From contig OY979716.1 of NCBI GenBank assembly GCA_963855995.1, forward strand, positions 49,857,379 to 49,921,378: DNA of 64,000 nucleotides. The letters are read 5' to 3'. This DNA is from Muricea muricata (taxonomy: Eukaryota > Cnidaria > Anthozoa > Malacalcyonacea > Plexauridae). The notes under the pieces were generated by a model, which worked only from the letters and a program-made list of their open reading frames with translations, was not told the DNA's origin and did no database searches. Below, piece after piece: positions 31,905 to 44,300 of the stretch. How positions within the stretch are numbered: position 1 is the first letter of the stretch; each line of letters opens with the position of its first letter. A program made the translations under genes and the position numbers.

Positions 31905-33650
31905 CAGATACCTACAGTATGACCTACCACCCACACTTGAATACACTACTGCTTTTTCACCATAGTTCATGATAAATTATATTTCGAAATGAGATGCTGA
32001 AAACTAGTTCTATTTCTCGTAAAAAGCGGTACATTGTTAGTACTACAGGTACGTACAGCATGAACTACCACCCATACGTGAATACATTACCGCTTTTTTA
32101 ACCAAAGTTCATACATTCTCTCCAATTAAAAATAGCAGCACTATTTTAAAACAGTCTTTAATTTGAAATCAGATGCACTGTTTTGTCTTATCATGTCTAT
32201 TTTGGTTGAAAACTAGTTATATTTCTCGTAAAAAGCGGTACATTGTTGGTACTACAGGTACTTACAGCATGAACTACTACCCATACTTGAATACATTACC
32301 GCTTTTTTACCAAAGTGCATACATTATATATTTCGAAATCAGATGCACTGTTTTGTCTTATCATGTCTATTTTGGTTGAAAACTATAGTTCTATTTCTCG
32401 TAAAAAGCGGTACATTGTTGGTACTACAGGTACTTACAACATGAACTACCACCCATACTTGAATACATTACCGCTTTTTTACCAAAGTTCATACATTCTA
32501 TCGAATTAAACATAACAGAACTAAAAATAGTCTTTAATTTAAAATAAGATGCACTGTTTTGTCTTATCTTGTCTATTTTGGCTGGAAACTACTTCCAATT
32601 CTCGTAAAAAGCGGTGCGTTGTTAGTATTACAGGTACATACAGCATGAACTACCACCCATACTTGAATACGTTACCGCTTTTTTACCAAAGTGCATACAT
32701 TATATTTCGAAATCAGATGCACTGTTTTGTCTTATCTTGTCTATTTTGGTTGAAAACTAGTTCTATTTCTCGTAAAAAGCGGTACATTGTTGGTACTACA
32801 GGTACTTACAGCATGAACTACCACCCATACTTGAATACATTATCGCTTTTTTACCAAAGTTCATACATTCTATCGAATTAAAAATAACAGAACTAAAAAT
32901 AGTCTTCAATTTGAAATGAGATGCACTGTTTTGTCTTGTCTATTTTGGCTGGAAACTACTTCCAATTCTCGTAAAAAGTGGTGCGTTGTTAGTACTACAG
33001 GTACTTACAGCATGAACTACCACCCATACTTAAATACATTACCGCTTTTTTACCAAAGTTCATACATGCTATCGAATTAAAAATAACAGAACTAAAAATA
33101 GTCTTTAATTTGAAATGAGATGCACTGTTTTGTCTTATCTTGTCTATTTTGGCTCGAAACTACTTCCAATTCTCGTAAAAAGCGGTGCGTTGTTAGTATT
33201 ACAGGTACATACAGCATGAACTACTACCCATACTTGAATACATTACCGCTTTTTTACCAAAGTGCATACATTATATTTCGAAATCAGATGCACTGTTTTG
33301 TCTTATCATGTCTATTTTGGTTAAAACTAGTTCTATTTCTCGTAAAAAGCGGTACATTGTTGGTACTACAGGTACTTATAGCATGAACTACCACCCATAC
33401 TTGAATACATTACCGCTTTTTTTACCAAAGTTCATACATCATATCTAATTAAAAATAACAGAACTAAAAATAGTCTTCAATTTGAAATGAGATGCACTGT
33501 TTTGTCTTATCTTGTCTATTTTTGTTGAAGACTAGCTCTATTTCTCGTAAAAAGTGGTACATTGTTAGTACTACAGGTACATACAGCATGAACTACCACC
33601 CATACGCGAATACATTACCACTTTTTACCAAAGTTCGTAAAAATTCATTG
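31905..33650. repeat. 1.7-kb satellite of alternating 170- and 205-bp units
   Basis: About nine units, each with TTCTCGTAAAAAGCGGTACA, a TACTACAGGTAC core, CATGAACTACCACCCATACT and CATTACCGCTTTTTTACC. Starts of the GCGGT block fall near 32028, 32238, 32411, 32615, 32783, 32980, 33185, 33353 and 33560, so intervals alternate mostly between about 170 and about 205 bp (higher-order period about 375). Long units end with ATCGAATTAAAAATAACAGA; short ones with ATTATATTTCGAAATCAG. Within every unit AAAAAGCGGTA and TACCGCTTTTT form an inverted pair about 90 bp apart. Serial open frames (MHCFVLSCLFWL...) are repeat shadows. Confidence 0.85.
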
Positions 33651-34590
33651 CTACACATTGATGAATTTAGTAACACAAAACCACGCGCATCTACGCCTGC
33701 CCCCTTTTTTTTTGGCGGGGGAGGGGCAAAGCCATTAACCCCCTTCCCCCCTGACTTAAATTTTATCAACTAAATAAATGTGTAGATCTGTGCATAGTTG
33801 TTATGTTCAGACTGAAAAGTTTATGTTGCTTGTGGTCTATGGTTCGTAAATTTGTTTGATATTTTCGGCTTATAATTATCCACTGATTAAACTGGCAGGA
33901 AATATCCGGTTGCATAAATTGCCGCCACTTGGCGCGCAAATGCCGTACTCAATTTGGTTATAAGACACTCGTAAACAAATCATTCTGAAATAATACAGTA
34001 TTTTAGCTGCTTTTAGAGTTTTAATTTTAAGTCTTGTTCGGTATAGGATACGGATTTTGTGGTTTTTGAAATAGGTGACGAAATCTGGACAAAGGTATAT
34101 ATGTTTTGTTGATATTCAGACATTCTAACTTGTTTAAATAGCCTGTTATATTACTTATATGTTTATTTGTGATGAAACAAGTATGGGTTTTTTAAATATC
34201 AAAATTCTCATTATATTTAACCTCGTGTATTTTTGAAATAGAGAATTGTAAACGAAGAATTGCTAATTTATGTATATATGCTTATATGAGTTATATTAAT
34301 TCCATTGATATTGACACAGTATAGGTGTTTCAAGGTAATCAGTTTTATAAAGTAAACCATGCTTGCCCAAAACGAACAAAATTATGTACAGTAAAATATT
34401 AAGTTTAGTGCCCTAATATCAAGTCGAAGACGTCAAATATCAATTTCATTTCTCAAATAGCAAGTCCGTCTTTGCAAATAGAGAGCTTAAGCAAGCGACG
34501 TTTTTGTCAACACGGACGCCAGCCGGAAGTAAGTTACGTCGTTATAGATGACGAATGATGGCGTCAGCCGTTTTTATTTGAAATGATGAA
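33651..34590. other. Non-coding spacer upstream of the Cys-rich gene
   Basis: Contains a C/G homopolymer-rich patch at 33699-33752 and otherwise AT-rich sequence. No domain or repeat boundary seen. The promoter of the Cys-rich gene presumably lies in 34300-34590. Confidence 0.35.
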
Positions 34591-34595
34591 CGTGA

Positions 34596-35339
34596 AAGTT
34601 GACTGACTGCCGTTGTGGTAACGGAGAAGTTTTTGGTAACGTATCTCTCTCTTTCTTACAAAACGTCTACGTCAAACGCTGCAAACTGCTAAGTTATTAC
34701 AGAAGACTTGGCTGTTATCCCAATGAAGGAGGAAGAAGAGTAGACACTTGCCTGGCATGTGGCAAAAAGAATGGCAAATGTGATTGCCCCAAAACATCGC
34801 CTTCGTTCTATGTTTATTGCAGGTATCACTGTCCTTTGAAGTTTGATTGCAATAAATGTAAGAAAACATCCGCCGAAAAGAAATTTCACGATTGCTTCGA
34901 CTTTTTCTTTTGTAAAACATGTGATGAATATTATCGAACAACTAAAATGTCGTCATCATGTTTATCGTTATGGAAGGGTATGTAGGGTTCTTGAGTATTT
35001 TTGTAATTTTTTGTTGACATGTTACGTTTATTACATAACTTCAGCGCCACGATTTGTTAAACGTCATACAGTAGTTACAGATTTAGTTACTCTGTAACAA
35101 GCAATATAATTTGAATAATTTAATTATATATTATAATATTATAGTATAATTTGATTACAGCAACTGTGTTAGTACCGCTAGCTTTTATCACTGATATGCT
35201 AAACTTGATGATTGGTAATAGAGTACATACGCTACACACACCCTCGTCCTCTATCGATTCGGCTGTCAGTCAGTATCGTTGCAGTAATCACAGTCATGCA
35301 TCCAAAATGTGTCAACTTTCTCATCGTCACAAGCAGTGA
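34596..35339 (+). CDS. Cysteine-rich (zinc-binding) protein of the KDZ element
   Basis: An open stretch after a TGA at 34593-34595 encodes a protein with many Cys/His pairs: DTCLACGKKNGKCDC, YCRYHCPLKFDCNKCKK and FHDCFDFFFCKTCDEYY, about 125 residues to 34977, consistent with several zinc-binding knuckles. A GT donor (G|GTATGT) joins in phase to an exon at about 35161 that ends in TGA 35337-35339. No ATG is in frame at the beginning, so a short upstream exon is likely or the first ATG is lost. The 3' end overlaps the coding 3' end of the transposase gene on the other strand. Function unknown; possibly a DNA-binding accessory factor. The second exon is less certain than the first. Confidence 0.55.
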
Positions 35340-38300
35340 GAAAGAATGTTTCAGTGGCATTAGAAACGGGAGTGTCAATGATATCTGTCCAGGTATCATG
35401 TAAACTCTGCAGATATGTCTTGTGCATAAGCTGTTTTCTAAGCAGGCAACAGTGTAAGCCTTTGTCGAATGAATTTTCGCAAACGCCTTTTGAAACAACA
35501 TACTTTTCAATTTCTGCAATTTGATACTGGATAAAGTTCTCCAATGTTTTCATTTCCTCCTTGACCATGGACAATTCCTCTTCACATCTATCTTGCAAGT
35601 GCGTCAATTCAACAAGCCTTTTCTTTATGGTGGTTGATACACAATTTCCATCTGGTTCGTTTTCCAGTAGAGAGGAATAGATTGGAAATTGTGGATCTTT
35701 TATCTCCATAAAATCTACCTTGTTTTCACACAAGTCGTTAAAACTGCTAAGCAATCTTTTCATTTCGTTTACTACCTTTCCGATTTGATTCGAAATCTTA
35801 ATGGCAATTGCTTGCCCATCTGAAAAGAAATTACAAGGAATGTTAAAGTGCCCTTGTAATGACTTTAGAGCTGTTAAATTGCTGGCCATGATGTTAAAAA
35901 AGGAAGCGTGTTCCAATAAAAGAAAAAAAACTAATTTGAATTTGACATCATGTCCGTAACTTTAAAGGCTAATAAATACATCAAGACGAATTTCCTGATA
36001 AACTATTTTGCAAACTTTCTCAGAATACCCTAAACTTTAAAAATAAGCAATTTTTACAACTAAAATAATCATGCCGTGAGTATAAAGATCCAATCTAAAA
36101 ACTAAAAAGTGACATTAAATCTGAAGTTATAACGTATATGACATATATCAGTACCTGCTTACTTTGACTTGAGTTCAAGAAGAAACAATCGCTCGGATGC
36201 CATGCGCTGAAGTGTTACTAATATTTTTTGTTTTTTCTTTTCAACTAGCCTCTTCCGTGCATTTTTGAACTGTATGTCATCTTTCACCCATGTCTCCTTC
36301 AACCCGTGAACTTTTTCAACGTTGCTTATTGCTTTAAGATTCCTATACATAATGTTGCAATTGGGTTAAAAAACTGTTTAACCATCAATTAAAAGAAAGT
36401 AAATATCAAATAACGACTTCTGCCCAAAGGCTGCTGCACTATACCTGCTCATCCTGCCTTCAAGATTAGCAACTCATTCTGGCTCTTCTTCTTTGGCGTA
36501 ACGAATCTCGTTGCTAAGAAAACAAAAGTATGCGAAAACGTAACTGAGTAAGTCTTCCTGAGGACATATATGAAGTCTATCTCAACTTACCGGAGTTTTT
36601 TTTTTCTCAAGTAACAATTCCACATAAGATTCGTCCCATTCGTAAGCATCCAGCCCTGGTAAAATAGTAAAATTCTGTTTGTACCAATTGTACGTCTTGA
36701 GAAAAAACTGATTGCTAGTCTTCCTAAATAAATTGTGGTACTGTAGCTGCAAGCACTGAAAATTGTACCTTCTTGTGGTATGACTTCTGTCATCTCTTTA
36801 TCCAGCCACTGTCGCACAGTTTCCTTGTTCACGCCGCCTTCAAATTAATTAATTAATAAGAAATCTCATACTGTACTTTTACATATATACGTATGTACAA
36901 CATTGTAGTACTGTCAAAAGGTGCCTGAATGTACAGTAGCGTACAGTATGCTGCACAAAAAGTGGCAGAAAAGTTACCCATTAAAAGCAATGATATAGAA
37001 TATGTGCATGAGAGGGTATACTTGGAATACGGCGTGGTACATTAGTACATGATACATGAATGTTAAAGTGCCCATGACACCAAAATTTTTATTACATGAT
37101 ATGAAAGAGTATTTAAAACTGTAATACAAGTTCTTTTAAACGTTTGGGCTGCAACGTTTTGTTGATGAGATAGTTCAGTTTGAATTTTTTGTTTTGTCGG
37201 CTAATTACGTCACACTTTGCATAATGAGTTGCTGTTGAATACCAGTTATCTATGTCTTCAATGAGCAAAATTCTCATAATATTGAAAGGATATGTAGATT
37301 AAGGACAAACATAAGCATCCCATTAATGTTGCACGTCGTCTTTTTATAGGAAAACAACTTTATAATCTACTTTCTGATGCCTCATTATGCAAAGTGTGAC
37401 GTAATTAGCCGACAAAACAAAATATTCAAACTGAAATATTTCATCAACAAAACGTTTCAGTGCAAAAGTAGAAAAGAACTTTTATTGCAGCTTTAAATAC
37501 TCTATCTCATTATGCAATAAAAATTTTCGTGTCATGGGCACTTTAAGACATAAGACAGATCATAATTTTTACGTCATTATGTATTTTTCTTGCCACATTT
37601 CTCAGAACTTTTGCCACTATTCCTTTATGGTCAAGCATTGCTGTTACAGTGAGCGTCCTGCTTTAAATACTTACCTGGGAGTTTTGACAACAAATCTTCT
37701 ATTTCACTGTTAACGGTGATACCAAGCGAAGTAGCCTTTTCATGCTTGACCTTCAACGAAACACCTGAATAGAGAATCGTTTCGAATGAATCCACCTAGC
37801 ATTTTACTGTAAAAAACCCTTAAAATAAGAATAAAATAAATACATACCAAAACGCTTAAACAAGTGTTCACCATAGTGTACAGCGGCGTCGGTCAGTACA
37901 TCAGTTCTCTTATCTATCGACATCTCTTTTGTCATTTTTGCAAACTGACCCATAAATGACCATAATCTCTCAACACCTTCTCCATCTGTCAAACCTACAT
38001 TCTTGGATCTTCTTGGGCTATACTTCATCTTGAAAAAGAAGCATATTACCATAAACGTGAATGTGGTATGACCATTGATCACGACGTTTTATCATGTATT
38101 CAAAACTACGATTGGCCTATAAAGTCAGCAATGCATTTTACCTGGCAACTAGCTTTATGGCCATAGCAGTGAAATATCGAGATTGAAAGACTTACACCCT
38201 CCAATAAGTCCTGTCTATTCGAACTCTGTGTCAAGAAAAACATGCATAGTTTAAAACGTACAGCAGTAAATTATAAATCATACAATAAAAAGATTATAAA

Positions 38301-41300
38301 ACAGTGCATGTTTTATTACAAGCCTTTTCATTGGTTGAAATATTCAGGGTTCGTACACCCCTGAAAACCATGGATTTTAATTTTAGTCCTGAAAAACCCT
38401 TGAAACCCTGGAATTCTAAAGTTATTCCTGGAAAACTGGTCGAGTAAAAGAGTGAAAAAGTTCTGGAAAACACTGGATTTTTAAAATTATGAAGGTGTAC
38501 GAACCCTGAATACTTATACAGAAATAACGTCTAACGCGTATGCGAGATGATACACGAATGTTTTGTGTGTAGATTTTACTGTAATTAGAATTTGGTGGAT
38601 ATACTCAATGGGTTATTTGAGCACTTGGAAAGTTGGTAGAGTCCTCACTGTTTAGCACGAGTTGGTCTCGGCTACAGTCAATGCAAAGACGAGGTACAGT
38701 ACAGTACAGTAAATTAAGGTCTTGTACTTATAATGAATACGTCACTGTATTCTGAATATAACATAAACACACACACACTTACGATTAGGTGGTTTGACAG
38801 TATGCATGCAATATCATACATCAGCACGATCTTAAAATTTTTCGAAGACGCTTTACTTCTCAGATTTTCCAGTTCGTAAACTGAATAAGATATTCTACAA
38901 AAGAAGTAAAGTAGCATTTTGCAATGGACCATTCCCCTTTTAGACAAACTTTTGAATAAGGAATATGCATTAGCACAGGTGGAAAGAGCATCCTAAATTT
39001 AGTAAAATGGTGAAGTTTAGTACAAAATATTGCAATATGTGGAAAATATAGTCCTGTGAAGTTTGTGTACTTTTGTATTATGCGCAGAAAAGTGCAATCA
39101 CATTTCGAAAACTGATCACTTGTGGTATCATAATTTAGCTATACTTGCTAACCTCTCTCCATGCTTGATATTCAGAAAACTTTTAGGAAAATCGTGCCTA
39201 CAGACTCTTCCAAATACCCCCTTTTCATCGAAAAGATCATTTTTCCCCTTGCTTCTTAATGCATGGAGAACCTCCCCAGCATGAAATCTGTTACAATCCT
39301 ATCAAACAAAAACCACAGTGTAAAGTTTGATTATTAATTCGATAAAAGAAACTTAATAACCATCATGGAAGTACTACAGTACTACCGTAATGCAGGGTCT
39401 ACCTGAATGGATGTTTTCCCCTGTTTCATATGATAATTATTAACATAATTATCCACGTCATCTTGATCACTAAAAAGGAGAGTACCATTCCTTGGAGCAA
39501 TACTCATCTGGTTGTTATTTCTTTTTGTGACAATCCAAAACAAGCATCAACACATTCAATTAACACACCACATTCCTTAATAATGAAATATAATTGCAAA
39601 AATAAAGCACTTGTATTTTATCTTTAACTCTTTTTGTGTCAACACATAAGCAAGACTAATCTAGTTTAGTTGTTGAGCACTGCAACGCACTGGTGATCCA
39701 GTTTTGGGGCCACTGGAATGCAAATCAGCTTGTGCAAAACAAACCTTGGGACATAAAGGGCACCATTGTGTAAATTTGGTATGAAATGGTCGAGATGCTC
39801 CAGCTTATGTTTAAAATTCCTGGAATGAAAAACCAGATCTTTAGTTTTACGTTTTGCTAAAAAAGTTATAAACAACTTTATATTATGTTTAATCACCAAG
39901 TTTCAACTACAGTATGATTTCAATTCTGTCAACATCATTATTTTACCTATATTCTTCAAAACATCCAGCATTAAGAGTCCTGTATATAGAGGGTATCTAA
40001 ACACAAAAAATGTATAGTAAGTTGCCGAGGACAAAAGAATGGAACAAACTTTAATACTATTATTATATATACTGTGCTAAGTGTCAAAGTTCAATTATAC
40101 TTGCTTCTTATTGGTCAAAAGCATATCATGTAATGGTGAAGATCTCCCTAACAACACATTTGAGTGGTGGACATTACTTTTACAGGGACTGCAGAAGACT
40201 GGTCATTGAGGGGACCAATATTCATATATGTATTATGATTCTGCTCATTAATTTCTTTTGAAAATGATTGTTTTTTCGGTATGTGAACCTGAATATATGA
40301 ATATGGGCCTCAATTACCCATCTTCCATGGTCCCTGTTTTAATCACCGGTGAATAACAAGTTGACACAGCTAAAGTTATGTTTTTCTGTTAAAAACCTTA
40401 ATTAACTGTACATTTTGTGATGATTTGTTGTATTTTTCTTCTTCTTTGACACTTAGGATATAGTAAATACTTATTGACTGTACCCAAGAAAAACAGTATA
40501 GTCAACAAAACATACATACTGTTTCCCCTAGGCACAGTCAGTAAGTATTAACTGACCTAATTAAAGTTAAGCTTCAACTAGCCGCCCCTTTTGGTAAAAT
40601 AAATGTTGGAGTGTTGTGTGTGAAGGTTGTACAAAGTCAAGCCAAAACAGTGCATGTTGCTGGTTGATGGGTAAACAGTTATGCTTTTCAAATATTCATT
40701 CCCAGTATGCATGAAAAGTTACAATTATAAAGAATGCATTTTCTGTGGCATAGCTACCATAAACTTTACATCATATGGTATAATTACAGCACTGGTATGT
40801 GTAGATTGGGCACACACCAATCTAAAAAAGGTACAGCATTGATGGAGCACTGTGGTTTAAAGACTTTTCACAAATGCAAATACCTCCGCAACTTACAGAA
40901 ATCTAGTGTTTGGAGGTCAGCACAGAATTTACCACAAAGTGTAAAAATATTTACCAGTATTGGCTGTAATTTTGGGGCAAGTTCCATGATCATTTCTGCA
41001 AAATCTCTCAATGGTACTTGGTTGTGGAGAAATAAAACAACAGCAAGGTCCATCAACTTGAAATGAAATCCAACCATTGTTTTCTCAGGTGTTCCAGGCC
41101 AATAGTTTGCACAGATCAATGTTTCAGCATGGCTTTCACAGTTACAAACAGCAACACGCTTTAAATGCTGATTTCCTGAAATAAAAAGAGACACATGGAT
41201 AGTTAGTATTATTACACAGTATATGCATGTATCAGTGATGTCTCTGTTGACATTTCGTTGTTAAAAATGGGTTATTAATTAAGTATGCTGTATATTTGGT

Positions 41301-44300
41301 ACATTTGTAAAAAGTATCTTCACTGAGTTGATAGTCTAAATACATCAGTATAAATCATCCCCCATGCCAGCATCTGTAGAATAAACCAGTACCTTTAAAA
41401 AGCTGTTGCAATTAGGCAGTTGCAATAATGAAAAAATATTGAGTATCAAAATTGAGAATCAACAAATTAATATCAATATTTCTGATTTTAATCATGCCCA
41501 GAAAGTTGAGCACAAAATTATTGCAACAGCCTACAGATTAATAATTATATAATTTACGGTATTTATTCACTTACCAAACTCATCAATCAATTTGAATAGT
41601 TTTAAAAATTTGGAGTCACATTGATGCCCATTGTCTATGACACCATGGTTAGGATACAGTGGTAAAAATTTGTTGTTCTAAAGCACAGAAAAACTTGCAT
41701 GAATATGAAATGCAGTGATAATACTACTTAGCATTAGAGCTACACACAGTGGACAAGGCGCTGATTGAAGTAAGGTCCTTGACTTTGTAAATTAATCAAG
41801 TTGCCCTAACTTATTATTAACACATGCCATAAGCAAACACAATGATTACTGTATTTCACTTTGCTTTTCCTGTATTATGAATTGTACATACTGTCGAGTT
41901 GGGTTTTTTTCTTAAATTCATCAAATAACTTTGTATTTCAAAACTCAATGTATGGCAGGGCTCGAAATAGTCAACTGCTAATGGCCAAAACCAAATTATA
42001 TTTTAGAAATAGCAGGTAAAAATAAAGCTGGACTGCCAAATGAAAATAAATAGATAAGTTTGATTTCATTTCACTTCACTTCATTTGATTATTATAATTT
42101 AATTCCTAAAATTGTGTGAGATAATCACTGAGAAACATTAAATTCTTAGCTCAGTAGAAATCTAAATGGTTTTGCTGTCTAAACATGTTTACCTTTGCAC
42201 TTAAATCCAAGATTAGTATTAGTCAAATACAGCAGTTGAGCAGGGAAATAAAAATAAATGTCATGAAAACCCTCATTACCACAATAACGAAGATCTCACC
42301 ATTTTGGCAGTTAAAAATTGACAGGCTAAATGGTATTTAAACTGCAAAAAAAATTACTGTAGCTTGGCAGGTAATATTTTTTTCTCTATGTATTTCAAGC
42401 CCTGGATCAGTTGTTCAAAGCTGGGTTTGTGCTAACCATCCTAACCCTGGGTTAAAGTTTAACCTAATGTTTTAGTTTCTGTATTTCTACAGCTCCGTTC
42501 ATTTAAAAACTTCATTAGCCAAAACTAATATTCATCCAGACAAGGTTTCCAGGTTTATCAATAAGCTGCCGGGACATTTCCTTTGATTTTTGCGTTAACC
42601 CAGGGTTAATCTAACCCACTTTTGAACTCGGCCTGATGTATGGTGTTATTTTTATATTGCAAGAGCAACACACTAATACGTATACAGAACCATGTGAAAA
42701 TTTGTGTGAAATTATAATTGCATGAAGTCCTACTTACCGTCCACGATAGATAGTGTAATGAGAAGGATAGGAAACTGGGTCCTGGGGCGAGAAAATGTTA
42801 TTGTTATAAAAATTTACCAGTCACGTGATCTTAAGGCGACACAAAGTGTTGACAGACCTTAAGCATATATGTGGTTTTAAGTTACAATTTTGTCCTTCGC
42901 TGCCTTTTCGAAGGTGTTTTGCAAATGAAATTTTAAATCTCGACGATGGATCGTAATGAAGAAAGCTCAAGCAATGAAGGAGACGTAATGGAAGCAATGG
43001 TGAATGCGTTAGCAGGAGAAAGCGACCAGAATTTTGACTTGGAAGAGCGCGTTAACTAGGGTGTCGATGAGTGTAATCTCACCAAAAGCTTTCCATGTGG
43101 GCTTTGTTCTAAAGTTTGCAAATCCAAAGGTGGTGACTGTTCCTGCATATGACTGTTCCCGCATACAATTTAATATTGATCCAAATCCCAGATCTACTTG
43201 TCGGATTCTACAAGCGTGGTAACATGAAGGAGAAGCTTACTGACATAAAACCTATAAAGAAACCTGAGTTTGGCCCCAGCCCCCTTGTATGTTGCTGGAT
43301 ATGTCATTTCAAAGATGTATCGCAAAAGTAAAGTTCCTGCTAAGAAAGATATTCCAGAACAACTGGAACTTCAATACCTGCTGTTGAGCATGAAGTCGTT
43401 GCAAGACAATGAATATAATCAATATATAGATTCTGTTTCTGGGGGAAAGCTATGGAATCCTTGTGAGAATTTGTTGGCTATTACTGCTGAATGTGAAAAG
43501 GTGCTCAGGCAACACAGTGCTGGCTTGGTTCGTGAAATCCCACTTCAGCAAGTCAGGGCAGATATTTTGCAAAAGCCCAAGGTCAAGTCTGCATGGGATG
43601 CTATCCTACTCAATGCTAGTTTGGCTAAAAGCAAGACATCTGTGACTGATGTATGCTCGGAAAATATTGTTATGTTGTATGTTTGTGTGCAATCCTTCTC
43701 CTACTCAAAGGATGTTGTTACTAAAATGACCATTAAAGAAGGTGAAATTTCATAAGCAGGCCCTGCGAAAAACACTTAAGACACAAGCAGAGTCAGCTGC
43801 AGTTAAAAGATGTTAGAACATTTTTATTAATGAAATTTTTTTGTTTCAAAACACTATTTTTAAGATGAACAACCCTATAAAATATTAGAATATATTACAG
43901 TATATACATTACAATGCCTGTCTACCATTTCATCACATACACTAGATTGCTACAATGTTTGAATTAAATTAATTACCATATGCCATATTGATGGGGGGTT
44001 TTTTACAGTGGCATAGCCAGCATGATAACCAGGGACCCAGTTTTCATGTTTAGCACAATTCATCTATTTTGGAATCAATTGTTTTTATAGTCTCATTCAT
44101 CTGTAAAGATAAATACATGAGTATGCTCCCCTGCTTGTCAAGCTGGCTATGCCACTGAGCTCTCATTTTGATGCAACCAAAAAGTTTTAGCAAAGTGAAT
44201 AAGTGATCCTCAGTAATTACAACAATGGCATAACATACAATTTCCATATCCTATTTAGTAAAAAAATGTTCAATAAAGTTTTGTAGTCTTTAGAGGCAAG

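Noticed and set aside
31905..33650. CRISPR-like array of spaced repeats
   Set aside because: Units are contiguous and vary together, there are no unique spacers, and the window is eukaryotic.
32173..33773. Series of open frames encoding MHCFVLSCLFWL-type peptides with an apparent Cys/Tyr-rich repeat protein
   Set aside because: They are the same satellite unit read repeatedly. Frames break at unit borders, there are no splice or start signals, and the DNA repeat explains them.
35830..35850. TTAAAGTGCCC at 35842 as another TTAA MITE end
   Set aside because: It lies within a conserved coding exon of the transposase, and no partner end is present.
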